From Pseudomonas sp. RSB 5.4 (GTDB lineage: Bacteria > Pseudomonadota > Gammaproteobacteria > Pseudomonadales > Pseudomonadaceae), in the NCBI RefSeq assembly GCF_037126175.1, contig NZ_CP146986.1, forward strand, positions 3,977,001 through 4,041,000: DNA of 64,000 bases, given 5' to 3'. The notes below the pieces were generated by a model that saw only the letters and a list, made by a program, of their open reading frames with translations, was not told where the DNA came from and did not search any database. Below are positions 38,479-47,016 of this stretch, in pieces; within the stretch, counting starts at the first letter, position 1, and every line of letters begins with the position of its first letter. Both the position numbers and the translations under genes were made by a program.

Positions 38479-40905
38479 ATGTCCCGTTCGCTAGACACCT
38501 TGCTGCGCCCCAGTCTGCTGGCCGTCGCCATCGCCCTCAGCGCGCCGCTGATCGGCAGCCCGTTGCTCGCTGCCGAACAGGCCTCCAGCGTACGCGCCTA
38601 CAACCTCCCGGCGGCGCCGCTGTCGACCACCCTGAACCAGATCGCCAGCCAGGGCGGCCTCGCGCTGTCACTGAATCCGTCGCTGGCGGCGGGCAAGACC
38701 TCCGCGCCGGTCAGCGGCCAATACGATGCCGCCGGTGCGCTGCGTGCTGCCCTGCGTGGCACCGGTCTGCAACTGGAACAAAGCAGCACCGGCACTTACA
38801 CCCTGGTGGCGGTGCCGGAAGGGACACTGGCGCTGCCGGAAACCGCAGTCATCGGCGTGGAAAACCTGGAAACCGCCTGGGGCCCGGTCGAAGGCTACAC
38901 CGCCACCCGCACCGCCGCTGGCACCAAGACCGACACCGCGCTGGTCGAAGCACCGCGCTCGATCTCGGTCGCCACCCGTCAGCAGATGGACGACCGCAGC
39001 GTGCACAGCCTCGATGACGCCGTGCGCTACATGCCAGGCATCACCGCCAGCAGCTACGGCAGCGACACCCGCGCCGACTGGCTGCGCGTGCGCGGTTTCG
39101 AGCCGACCCAGTTCCTCGACGGCCTGCCCTTGCCAAAAGGCGTGTACGCCAACCCGAAACAGGAAACCTGGAACCTCGATCGCCTTGCCCTGCTGCGTGG
39201 CCCGGCCTCTTCCGTCTACGGCCAGACCCCGCCGGGCGGCCTGCTGGACATGGTCAGCCGGCGCCCGAGCAGCGACGCCAGCAGCGAAATCCAGTTGCAG
39301 TACGGCAGCGACAACCACCGTCAGATCAACTTCGCCAGCACCGGCAAGATCGACGACGCCGGCCAGTTCCTCTACGGCATCAGCGGCGTGGTGCGTGACA
39401 GCGGCACCCAGATCGACCACATCGACAACAAGCGCTACAACATCGCGCCGAGCCTGACCTGGAACATCGACGACGACACCAAGTTCACCCTGCTGAGCCA
39501 ATTCACCCGCGACGATACCGGTATTACCAGCCAGTTCCTGCCGGTGCAGGGCACCAAGATCGACATGCCGTTCGGTAGCGTCTCGCACCACAAAAATCTC
39601 GGCGATCCGGATTGGGAATACTACGACCGCACTTACTACGCGCTCGGTTATGCCTTCGAACACCGGCTGAACGATGTCTGGCAGTTCAAGCAGAACCTGC
39701 GTTACACCAAGTCGGACCTGTCGTTCCAGGCCCTGACCGTCGGTTCTTACCCGTACACCATGGTGGACGATCAAGGTAACGTCGGGCGCACCAGCACCAG
39801 CGTTGATGAAGACATCAGCCAGTTCGCGGTGGACAACAACTTCCAGGCCGACTTCGCCACCGGTGACATTCGCCACACCGTGCTGTTGGGGCTGGATCAC
39901 CAGCGCAGCAACACCAACTACCTGTCGATCTACGGTGACGGCCTGAAAACCAACGTGCTGAACCCGATCTACGGCCAGCCGATCGTTCGTCCGGATCGCT
40001 CGACGGCGTATTACGACTACGACCAGAAGACCTACCAGACCGGCCTCTACGTGCAGGATCAGATGGCCCTCGACCAATGGCGCCTGACGCTGGGCGGTCG
40101 TGAAGACTGGGTCCACACCGGCACCACGTTCTTCAACAAGGCCGACGCGACCAACACCCAGCGCGACAAGAACTTCAGCGGTAACGCAGCGCTCAGCTAC
40201 GTGTTCGACTCGGGCTTCGTCCCGTACATTTCCTACGCCGAATCCTTCCAGCCAACCACCGGCGCCGACGCCTCCTCCACCGGTTCGCTGAAACCGACCG
40301 AAGGCAAGCAATGGGAAATGGGCGTCAAGTACCAGCCACCGGGCAGCAAGACCCTGCTGACCGCCGCCGTGTATGACCTGACGCAGAAAAACGTCGCGGT
40401 CACCACCACCGTCGGCAACACCCCGATCACCAGCCAGACCGGCGAAGTGAAAGTCAAAGGCCTGGAACTGGAGGCGACCTCGGACGTCACCGATAACCTG
40501 AAGGTAATTGCCGCCTACACCCTGGCCAAGTCCGAAGTGCAGAAAGGCGACTACAAAGGCAACCGCCTGCAACTGATGCCGAACCAGCAAGCATCGCTGT
40601 GGACTGATTACACCTGGCACAGCGGCGTGCTCGACGGCTTCGGTATCGGCGGTGGCGTGCGTTATACCGGCAACACCTATGGCGATCAGGGCAACACCTG
40701 GCTGGGCAAGGCCAATGCCTACACCGTGTTCGATGCCTCCGTGCATTACGACCTCGGGCGTCTGGACAACAGCCTCAAAGGTGCGTCGGTCGCGGTCAAC
40801 GCGACCAACCTGTTCGACAAGGACTACATCTCCACCTGCGACGGCTTCTACTGCTACTACGGCGACCAGCGCAGCGTCGTCGCCAGCGCCACCTACAAGT
40901 GGTAA
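38479..40905 (+). CDS. fiuA: TonB-dependent siderophore receptor with signalling domain (FiuA-like)
   Basis: An 808-residue outer-membrane receptor: signal peptide (about 1-34), STN signalling domain (about 40-100), TonB box near ETAVIGV, plug domain with DDAVRYMPGI and RVRGFEPTQFLDGLPLP, and a 22-strand barrel ending in an aromatic residue (YKW). The STN domain means it signals to FiuR as well as importing. The CDGFYCYYGDQRS ending is common in ferrichrome-type receptors, and PAO1 synteny suggests FiuA, so ferrichrome is the best guess; another hydroxamate is possible. Confidence 0.82.
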   Translation: MSRSLDTLLRPSLLAVAIALSAPLIGSPLLAAEQASSVRAYNLPAAPLSTTLNQIASQGGLALSLNPSLAAGKTSAPVSGQYDAAGALRAALRGTGLQLEQSSTGTYTLVAVPEGTLALPETAVIGVENLETAWGPVEGYTATRTAAGTKTDTALVEAPRSISVATRQQMDDRSVHSLDDAVRYMPGITASSYGSDTRADWLRVRGFEPTQFLDGLPLPKGVYANPKQETWNLDRLALLRGPASSVYGQTPPGGLLDMVSRRPSSDASSEIQLQYGSDNHRQINFASTGKIDDAGQFLYGISGVVRDSGTQIDHIDNKRYNIAPSLTWNIDDDTKFTLLSQFTRDDTGITSQFLPVQGTKIDMPFGSVSHHKNLGDPDWEYYDRTYYALGYAFEHRLNDVWQFKQNLRYTKSDLSFQALTVGSYPYTMVDDQGNVGRTSTSVDEDISQFAVDNNFQADFATGDIRHTVLLGLDHQRSNTNYLSIYGDGLKTNVLNPIYGQPIVRPDRSTAYYDYDQKTYQTGLYVQDQMALDQWRLTLGGREDWVHTGTTFFNKADATNTQRDKNFSGNAALSYVFDSGFVPYISYAESFQPTTGADASSTGSLKPTEGKQWEMGVKYQPPGSKTLLTAAVYDLTQKNVAVTTTVGNTPITSQTGEVKVKGLELEATSDVTDNLKVIAAYTLAKSEVQKGDYKGNRLQLMPNQQASLWTDYTWHSGVLDGFGIGGGVRYTGNTYGDQGNTWLGKANAYTVFDASVHYDLGRLDNSLKGASVAVNATNLFDKDYISTCDGFYCYYGDQRSVVASATYKW

Positions 40906-40936
40906 GCGACTGAGTGCCAACCGGTCCTGTCATCAG

Positions 40937-40968
40937 GCCGTCCCTGCGGGGACGGCTTTGGTGTTTTT
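40937..40968 (+). terminator. Hairpin/possible terminator after fiuA
   Basis: GCCGTCCC-TGCG-GGGACGGC perfect 8-bp stem, then TTTGGTGTTTTT. It lies between the receptor and PepSY genes, so it may attenuate rather than stop transcription. Confidence 0.65.
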
Positions 40969-40980
40969 GAAGGTCACGAA

Positions 40981-42105
40981 ATGAAAAGTAAAACCATCCG
41001 CCGCTGGTCGTTCATCCACACCTGGACCAGCCTGATCTGCACCGTGTTTCTGCTGCTGTTGGCATTGACCGGCCTGCCGCTGATTTTCCATCACGAGATC
41101 GAGCATTTGCTCGGCGATGCGCCGCAAGTGCGCGAGATGCCCGCCGACACGCCGCGCCTGAATCTGGCGCAACTGGTCGACGCCGCAGAAAAACATCGCC
41201 CCGGTGAAGTGGTGCAGTACTTCGGTTTCGAAGACGACGAGCCCAACGCCGTGCTGACGATCATGGCGAAAACCGCCGGCACCGAACCGAACTCTTCGCA
41301 CACCTTCATGCTCGATGCGCGTACCGGTGAAGCGCTGGAAACCCCGTCGGCCAATGGCGGCCTGATGCTGTTCATCCTGCGCCTGCACGTCGACATGTTC
41401 GCCGGGTTGCCAGGCAAGTTGCTGCTGGCATTCATGGGCGTGCTGTTTGTGGTCGCGATCATTTCCGGCACTGTGCTGTATCTGCCATTCATGCGCCGTT
41501 TGCAGTTCGGCACCGTGCGTCAGGACAAGTCCACCCGCCTACGCTGGCTCGATCTGCACAACCTGATCGGCATCGTCACCCTGACCTGGGCGCTGGTGGT
41601 GGGCGTCACCGGAGTGATCAGCGCCTGCGCCGACCTGATCATCGCCGCGTGGCGCAATGACACGCTGACCGCCATGGTCGCGCCCTACCGCGATGCCCCG
41701 CCGCTGACCCGACTGGCCCCGGCCACCCGCCTGCTGGACATCGCCCGCGACGTGGCGCCGGGCATGAACCCGGATTTCATCGCTTTCCCCGGCACGCGGT
41801 TTTCCAGCGAGCACCATTATTCAGTCTTCATGAAGGGCGGCACGCACCTGACCTCGCACCTGCTGACGCCGGTACTGATCGATGCCAGCACCCTGCAAGT
41901 CACCGCCGTCGGTGAACGCCCGTGGTACATGGACGCCATGGGCATGTCACAGCCGCTGCACTTCGGCGACTACGGCGGCATGCCGATGAAAATCCTCTGG
42001 GCGACCCTCGACGTGCTGACCATCATCGTCCTCGGCAGCGGCGTGTACCTCTGGGTGGCGCGGCGTAAAGCGGCGAAACCGCTGACGACGGAGGCTGCTG
42101 CATGA
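40981..42105 (+). CDS. PepSY-associated TM helix protein (iron-uptake reductase type)
   Basis: A 374-residue inner-membrane protein with about four membrane helices and two PepSY regions. It opens MKSKTIRRWSFIHTWTSLIC, with conserved histidines in the helices (FIHTW, LIFHHEIEHL, LRLHVDMFAG, LDLHNLIG) that could bind haem. Such proteins next to siderophore receptors are proposed ferric-siderophore reductases (PiuB/FpvG type). It is 75 bases after fiuA and overlaps the following 59-codon gene by ATGA. Confidence 0.83.
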   Translation: MKSKTIRRWSFIHTWTSLICTVFLLLLALTGLPLIFHHEIEHLLGDAPQVREMPADTPRLNLAQLVDAAEKHRPGEVVQYFGFEDDEPNAVLTIMAKTAGTEPNSSHTFMLDARTGEALETPSANGGLMLFILRLHVDMFAGLPGKLLLAFMGVLFVVAIISGTVLYLPFMRRLQFGTVRQDKSTRLRWLDLHNLIGIVTLTWALVVGVTGVISACADLIIAAWRNDTLTAMVAPYRDAPPLTRLAPATRLLDIARDVAPGMNPDFIAFPGTRFSSEHHYSVFMKGGTHLTSHLLTPVLIDASTLQVTAVGERPWYMDAMGMSQPLHFGDYGGMPMKILWATLDVLTIIVLGSGVYLWVARRKAAKPLTTEAAA

Positions 42106-42281
42106 AGCCGCGTCAGACGAATTTCTGGAAAGTGTTCAGCACCCCGCTGGTGATTGCGCTGCTGAGTGCGGCGGGGTTGTTCGCGGCGTTGTTGGGGGAT
42201 GGAATCTGGGATGCGTTGAGCTGGGTCGGGCTGGGTGTGCCGGCGTTTCTGGCCGTAAGAGGCTTGCTGCAGCGTGGGTGA
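42102..42281 (+). CDS. Small membrane protein, 59 residues, coupled to the PepSY gene
   Basis: A short protein beginning MKPRQTNFWKVFSTPLVIAL, with two hydrophobic segments (about 13-31 and 38-54) and a positively charged N-terminus. It starts in the stop of the PepSY gene (ATGA), so it is translated with it and probably belongs to the same membrane complex. I recognise it only as a small conserved-type membrane protein and know of no function. Confidence 0.75.
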   Translation: MKPRQTNFWKVFSTPLVIALLSAAGLFAALLGDGIWDALSWVGLGVPAFLAVRGLLQRG

Positions 42282-42304
42282 TTTTTGTGCTGCCTGACAG
42301 GGCC

Positions 42305-42383
42305 TCTTCGCGAGCAAGCCCGCTCCCACAGGGGATTTGTGAACGAAACAGATCCAGTGTGGGAGCGGGCTTGCTCGCGAAGG
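42305..42383. repeat. REP pair 11 (type A)
   Basis: Standard type A pair in the gap between the small membrane gene and the GST gene. Confidence 0.93.
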
Positions 42384-42474
42384 CGGCCTGATGAACACCA
42401 GCAAATCCCTCGCCAGCCGCTCTGTATCTGACTAGGCTAACCTCCTGCTCTTCGATGACCACCGAGGTTTGCCA

Positions 42475-43104
42475 ATGTCCGCCCCCAGCATGACCCTGTT
42501 CCACAACACGCTTTCCCCGTTCGTGCGCAAAGTGATGGTGCTGCTGCACGAGACCGGCCAGCAGGATCGCGTCGCTCTGCAAGACTGCGTCCTCACCCCG
42601 GTCAGCCCGGACGCTACGCTCAACGCCGACAACCCGCTGGGCAAGATTCCGGCCCTGCGTCTGTCCGACGGCAGCGTCATCCATGACAGCCGCGTGATCC
42701 TCGAATACCTCGACCAGCAGCACGTCGGCAATCCGCTGATCCCCCGCGAAGGTGCGGCCCGCTGGCGGCGTCTGACCCTGGCGTCGATGGCTGACGGGAT
42801 CATGGACGCCTCGGTGATGGTGCGTTACGAACTGGTGCTGCGCGCCCCGGAAAAGCATTGGGATGAATGGCTCGACGCCCAGCGCGACAAGATTCGTCGC
42901 GCCCTGGCCTATCTGGAAAGTGACGCCATCGCCGAGCTGACCAGCCACTTCGACGTGGCGGCGATCAGCGTCGCTTGTGCACTGGGTTACATCGATCTGC
43001 GTCATCCGGATCTGGACTGGCGCAGCGCCAATCCGCAACTGGCCAACTGGTATTTCGACGTGAGCCAGCGACCGTCCATGGTTGCCACGATGCCCAAGCC
43101 TTAA
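42475..43104 (+). CDS. Glutathione S-transferase family protein
   Basis: A 209-residue GST: thioredoxin-like N-domain (about 1-80, with SPFVRKVMVLLHE and the cis-proline region GKIPAL) and all-helical C-domain. The glutathione gamma-glutamyl contact is visible as DSRVILEYL. The ATG at 42475 has GAGG seven bases upstream. Substrate unknown. Its stop overlaps the minus-strand reading frame at 43101-43280. Confidence 0.9.
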   Translation: MSAPSMTLFHNTLSPFVRKVMVLLHETGQQDRVALQDCVLTPVSPDATLNADNPLGKIPALRLSDGSVIHDSRVILEYLDQQHVGNPLIPREGAARWRRLTLASMADGIMDASVMVRYELVLRAPEKHWDEWLDAQRDKIRRALAYLESDAIAELTSHFDVAAISVACALGYIDLRHPDLDWRSANPQLANWYFDVSQRPSMVATMPKP

Positions 43105-43280
43105 GGCTGCGGCGCCTGTTCCGGCCTCTTCGCGAGCAAGCCCGCTCCCACATTGGAATGCGTACTCCTGTGGGAGCGGGCTTGCTCGCGAAGGCACCAA
43201 CTCGTTTCCACAGGCAGAAACCCGACAATCCGCGTCACCAACTCTTCCTTCCAGCGCTGATCCTCACGCAACCCGCTCAT
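43101..43280 (-). pseudogene. Truncated reading frame coupled to creD, running into REP DNA
   Basis: A 59-codon frame that starts in the creD stop (ATGA). Its first part (MSGLREDQRWKEELVTRIVG) looks like real hydrophilic protein, but from about codon 29 it translates the REP pair (LREQARSH...GAGLLAK) until a stop. I read it as the 5' remnant of a gene interrupted by REP insertion, or a short gene that gained a REP-encoded tail. I do not recognise the parent family. Confidence 0.45.
43128..43194. repeat. REP pair 12 (type A, compact)
   Basis: Short-interior type A pair between the convergent GST and creD genes. It shares its left flank (43111-43126) with pair 9. Confidence 0.92.
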
Positions 43281-44647
43281 TGCATCGCCTCCACATCAAA
43301 CTCCAGCGGCTTGGCCGGTTTCTGCCCGATCCCGTACCAGTCGAGTTTGCGCGTCAGCACCATGAACACCCCGAGCAGGCCGAACAACAGCAGCGAGCCC
43401 ATCAGCAGCGCGTAATCCTCGGCGCTCAGCAGGCCATACAGCAGGCCATACAACGCCGCCAATCCCACAGAAAAGCTCAGGCCATGACGCACGCTGTGCA
43501 GCACGTGGCAAACATAAAACCCGATCAACAACACACAGCCACTGGCCGACAGCAGATACGCCAGGGCAAAGCCGATGTGCTCCGACAACGACAGCAGCAA
43601 CAGGTAGAAGAACGCCAGCGCCACCCCGACCAACGCGTATTGCACCGGGTGCACCGCCAGACTCTTGAGCACTTCGAACAGGAAGAAACCGGCGAACGTC
43701 AGGACGATGAACAACAGCGCATATTTGATCGCCCGATCACTCTTCAGGTACTGATCCACCGGATCGATGAAGCTCACACCAAAACTGCGCCCGTTGAACG
43801 CCTCGCAGTCATTGCCCATGACGCACCGGCTCATGGCTTCTTGCAGGTTGGTGGAGAAGAACGTGGTCTGCCAATCCGCGCTGAAACCCTGATCGCTGAT
43901 CTCGCGTTTGCCCGGCAAGAAGTTGCCGACAAAGCTTGGATGCGGCCAGTTGGCGGCAAGACTGACGTGGCTGGTCTTGCCCACCGGCAGCACCTGCAAT
44001 GAACCGGTGCCTTGCAGACGCAGGTCGAAACCGAAGGTCAGCTCCGTGGCGTTACGGGTGTCCAGCGCCGGCAACGTGACCCGCACCCCTTCGCCGAGCC
44101 AGCCGACCTGGGTGCCGGGCACGAAGTCCAGACGTTGGCCGTCGACTTCCAGTTTCAGCGCGTTTTCGATGCCGCGAATATCGCTGATGCCCACCGCCAG
44201 AAACGGCGCATCGAACTGGTAGTCGGCAAAATCTTCCTGGATCCCCAACTGCGCCGGCAACGAGAAATGCCCATTGATGCGATTGTCGACGTGGAACAGT
44301 CGCGCTTCGTAAATACCGCGATTGCGCAACTCGGTCTGCACCTGGCCATCGAGTTCGAAGCGCTCCGGCAAAAAATACAGACGACCGCGTTCTTCACTTG
44401 GCTCGTCGTAGCGCTGGTTGGTTTTGTCGTTGAGCTTCCAGTTATGAATCACTTTGCGATACGGCACCACCATCACCGGCCCGCTCAGTTGCTGGCTGTT
44501 ACTGGAGCTGCGGGCAATGTCTTCAAGCACGCCATCGCGCCGTTGCTGGCGGTCATCGATGATGCCGTCGATCATCAGCAGCGGTATCAGCAACAGCAGG
44601 ATCAACAGGGCAATCGCCCCGAGCTTTATGGTCAGATTCTTGTTCAT
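43277..44647 (-). CDS. creD: Cell envelope integrity protein CreD
   Basis: A 456-residue inner-membrane protein: one N-terminal helix (about 8-27), a large periplasmic domain, then about five C-terminal helices from about 310. It starts MNKNLTIKLGAIALLILLLL. CreD is the main target of the CreBC two-component system and helps envelope integrity; in P. aeruginosa it is induced when PBP4 (dacB) is lost. It is separated from creC by 202 bases with a REP pair and a cre-tag-like repeat, so it has its own promoter. Confidence 0.94.
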   Translation of the reverse strand: MNKNLTIKLGAIALLILLLLIPLLMIDGIIDDRQQRRDGVLEDIARSSSNSQQLSGPVMVVPYRKVIHNWKLNDKTNQRYDEPSEERGRLYFLPERFELDGQVQTELRNRGIYEARLFHVDNRINGHFSLPAQLGIQEDFADYQFDAPFLAVGISDIRGIENALKLEVDGQRLDFVPGTQVGWLGEGVRVTLPALDTRNATELTFGFDLRLQGTGSLQVLPVGKTSHVSLAANWPHPSFVGNFLPGKREISDQGFSADWQTTFFSTNLQEAMSRCVMGNDCEAFNGRSFGVSFIDPVDQYLKSDRAIKYALLFIVLTFAGFFLFEVLKSLAVHPVQYALVGVALAFFYLLLLSLSEHIGFALAYLLSASGCVLLIGFYVCHVLHSVRHGLSFSVGLAALYGLLYGLLSAEDYALLMGSLLLFGLLGVFMVLTRKLDWYGIGQKPAKPLEFDVEAMQ

Positions 44648-44694
44648 GGGACTCTCCCTGTTTGGATGGGCAGAGTCTGGTGTTGATGTATGAG

Positions 44695-44710
44695 GGGAAT
44701 GTGGGGGGAA
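44695..44710 (-). promoter_or_regulatory. Cre-tag-like direct repeat upstream of creD
   Basis: On the minus strand TTCCC-N6-TTCCC, against the CreB cre-tag consensus TTCAC-N6-TTCAC: right spacing, one mismatch per half. It lies 48-63 bases upstream of the creD start. Confidence 0.4.
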
Positions 44711-44739
44711 TATGGAGATTGTGTGGAGACTGCACCGGC

Positions 44740-44836
44740 CCCTTCGCGAGCAAGCCCGCTCCCACAGTTGATCTTTGGTGTGACAGAGACCTGTGTTTCA
44801 ACACCCCCCCTGTGGGAGCGGGCTTGCTCGCGAAGG
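44740..44836. repeat. REP pair 13 (type A) between creC and creD
   Basis: Type A pair whose interior (44763-44804) is nearly identical to that of pair 16 (2 mismatches in 42 bases). Confidence 0.93.
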
Positions 44837-44849
44837 CAGCGACGCGGTT

Positions 44850-46268
44850 TCAAGGCAAGCGCAAAGTCAGTTCCACGCCATTCTCGACGTTGCGGATCTG
44901 CATCGACCCACCATGCAACTTCATCACCTCTTCAACGAAGTTCAGCCCCAAACCGGTGCTCTTGCGCCCACTGTCCGGACGCGGCAATGAATAAAACCGT
45001 TCACTCAAACGCGGTAAGGCGTACTCGGGAATCGCCGCCGCTTCGTTGAACAAGCGCAACTCGACCTGCTCTCCAACACGCTCGGCACTGAAACGCAGCA
45101 ACCCGCCGATCGGGGTGAAATCCAGCGCATTCTCCAGCAGATTGCCCAACGCCTGACGCAGCAGAAACGGCTCGCCGATCAGCAACAGATCCGACGCAAT
45201 CGTCTGCTCGACCTTGAGCCGCCGGCCTTCGATCCGCGCTGCCTGCGCCTGCAACAACTCGTCGACCAGTCCTGCCAGCGGCACCGCCACCCGCTCCTCA
45301 AGCCCCTGCCGCTGCTCGACTTGCGCGAGGTTCAACAGGCGCTCGATCAACTGCTGCATCCGCGCGCTTTCGCTGTCGATGTTGCCGACAAAACGCAGGC
45401 GCTGAATCGCTGGCATCTCATCCTGCAGCAACTCCGCCGCACCGCGAATCGCCGCCAGCGGACTTTTCAATTCATGGGTCAGGGTGTGCACGTAGCGTTC
45501 GACGTAAGCCTTGCCTTCGAGCTGGGTACGCATCTGCTCCAGCGCCGTGGCCAGTTGTTCCAGCTCGCCGCCACGATAATGCGGCACTTCAACCCGGCGC
45601 CCTTCACTCACCGCTTTGGCGTAGCCGGTCAAACGGTGCAGCGCGCGGCTCAGCCACCACGACAGCAAGGCGCCGAACAGCAGGCCGAGGCCGATCAGCC
45701 CGGCACCGTAAAACAACAAGCGCCGCTCGGTACGATCAACATAAGGCTGCAATGAGCTGTTGGGTTTGGCCACGGTGACCACGCCGATGATCCGCCCGTT
45801 GTCGCGGATTGGCGCACCGACGTGCATCACCGAGGACGCCGGGTCGTTCGGATCGCTGCGGGTCGAGCGCGCGCCGTATTCGCCGCGCAGGGTCAGGTAG
45901 ACGTCGTTCCAGCGCGAGTAATCCTGCCCGACCGCCACGCCGCTGGAATCCAGCACCACGATGCCTTTGGCGTCGGTGACGTAGATGCGGTGGTTGACCT
46001 GGTTTTTCGGCAGGCCCCAGATCGTCGCCTGTGGCTGGCGCTCACCGTAGGCGCGCAGCAATTCGGGCCAGCGGTTCTCGCTGAGCGTGCCGGCCTTGAA
46101 ATCATCACGGAGAATTTCCGCCATCAGGTTGGCGGTGTCGACCAGGGTTTCTTCGGTGGACTGGCGCACACCCGGGCGGATTTCTTCCATCACCGTGTTG
46201 AGCACGAAATAACCGGTCAGGCCGACAAACAGCACATACACCAGAAAAATCCGCAGCCCCAGCGACAT
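44850..46268 (-). CDS. creC: Sensor histidine kinase CreC
   Basis: A 472-residue histidine kinase: N-terminal helix, periplasmic sensor (about 30-180), second helix (about 185-205), HAMP, HisKA with His265 in THELKSPLAAIRG, and an HATPase with FVEEVMKLHGG. It phosphorylates CreB in response to envelope or carbon signals. Its start codon shares one base with the creB stop (TGATG), so the pair is translationally coupled. Confidence 0.94.
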   Translation of the reverse strand: MSLGLRIFLVYVLFVGLTGYFVLNTVMEEIRPGVRQSTEETLVDTANLMAEILRDDFKAGTLSENRWPELLRAYGERQPQATIWGLPKNQVNHRIYVTDAKGIVVLDSSGVAVGQDYSRWNDVYLTLRGEYGARSTRSDPNDPASSVMHVGAPIRDNGRIIGVVTVAKPNSSLQPYVDRTERRLLFYGAGLIGLGLLFGALLSWWLSRALHRLTGYAKAVSEGRRVEVPHYRGGELEQLATALEQMRTQLEGKAYVERYVHTLTHELKSPLAAIRGAAELLQDEMPAIQRLRFVGNIDSESARMQQLIERLLNLAQVEQRQGLEERVAVPLAGLVDELLQAQAARIEGRRLKVEQTIASDLLLIGEPFLLRQALGNLLENALDFTPIGGLLRFSAERVGEQVELRLFNEAAAIPEYALPRLSERFYSLPRPDSGRKSTGLGLNFVEEVMKLHGGSMQIRNVENGVELTLRLP

Positions 46269-46948
46269 CAGCTGTGTCCCGGGCTGTAGCTGTAGCCGAG
46301 GCCGCGATGGGTCTGGATCGGCTCGGCGTCGGCCCGCACCAGACGCAGTTTGGCGCGCACGCTCTTGATGTGGCTGTCGATGCTGCGCTCGTAGACGGCG
46401 TCGGCGGCAACCCCCAGCGCGTCGAGCAATTGCTCGCGGCTGAACACTCGCTGCGGTTGTTCGAGCAGGCATTGCAACAGGCGGAATTCGTGGCGGGTCA
46501 GATTCAGCGGCTGGCCCCGGTAGACGATCTGCACGCGCTCGGGATCGATGCGAAACAGCGCCGAGGAGGTTTCAACCACGGGACGCGGCGCCATGCGCTT
46601 GAGAATCGCCCGGACCCGCGCGGCGACCTCACGCGGGCTGAACGGCTTGACCACGTAATCGTCGGCGCCGATCTCCAGCCCCACCACCCGGTCGATCTCG
46701 GCGTCCCGGGCGCTGAGGAACAGCACCGGCACTTCACTGAAGCGCCGCAGCTGTTTGCAGGTTTCGAAACCGCTGATGTCCGGCAGGCCGATGTCGAGAA
46801 TGATCAAGTCAGCCGGGGTCTGCCGTTGATGCTCCAGCGCCGCCGCGCCGAGGCTCAGCCACGTGGTGGCAAACCCCTCGCCCTGCAGGGCAAAAATCAG
46901 CGTGTCGGCAATCGCCGCTTCGTCTTCGACAATCAGGATATGAGGCAT
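46268..46948 (-). CDS. creB: Response regulator CreB
   Basis: A 226-residue OmpR/PhoB-type regulator: receiver domain with phosphoacceptor Asp52 (LIILDIGLPD) and a C-terminal winged helix (about 130-225). It activates creD and related genes when phosphorylated by CreC. I start it at ATG 46948 (MPHILIVEDE); an ATG five codons upstream is possible. It is the first gene of creBC. Confidence 0.94.
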   Translation of the reverse strand: MPHILIVEDEAAIADTLIFALQGEGFATTWLSLGAAALEHQRQTPADLIILDIGLPDISGFETCKQLRRFSEVPVLFLSARDAEIDRVVGLEIGADDYVVKPFSPREVAARVRAILKRMAPRPVVETSSALFRIDPERVQIVYRGQPLNLTRHEFRLLQCLLEQPQRVFSREQLLDALGVAADAVYERSIDSHIKSVRAKLRLVRADAEPIQTHRGLGYSYSPGHS

Positions 46949-47016
46949 GGCGTCCGAGCCCATGGGTTAAGTGCGCGAACGGTGCCCCAAGCCTGACCTT
47001 ACGTCAATGAGACCAC

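Noticed and set aside
38668..40920. 750-codon open frame antisense to fiuA
   Set aside because: Same codon-bias artefact; low-complexity Val/Ala/Arg product without domains.
42136..43200. 354-codon minus-strand frame across the GST gene and two REP pairs
   Set aside because: Begins and ends in REP translation and mirrors the GST gene.
44850..46472. creC start extended upstream to 46472
   Set aside because: The extension translates creB out of frame; the ATG at 46268 gives a normal membrane N-terminus and a TGATG overlap.
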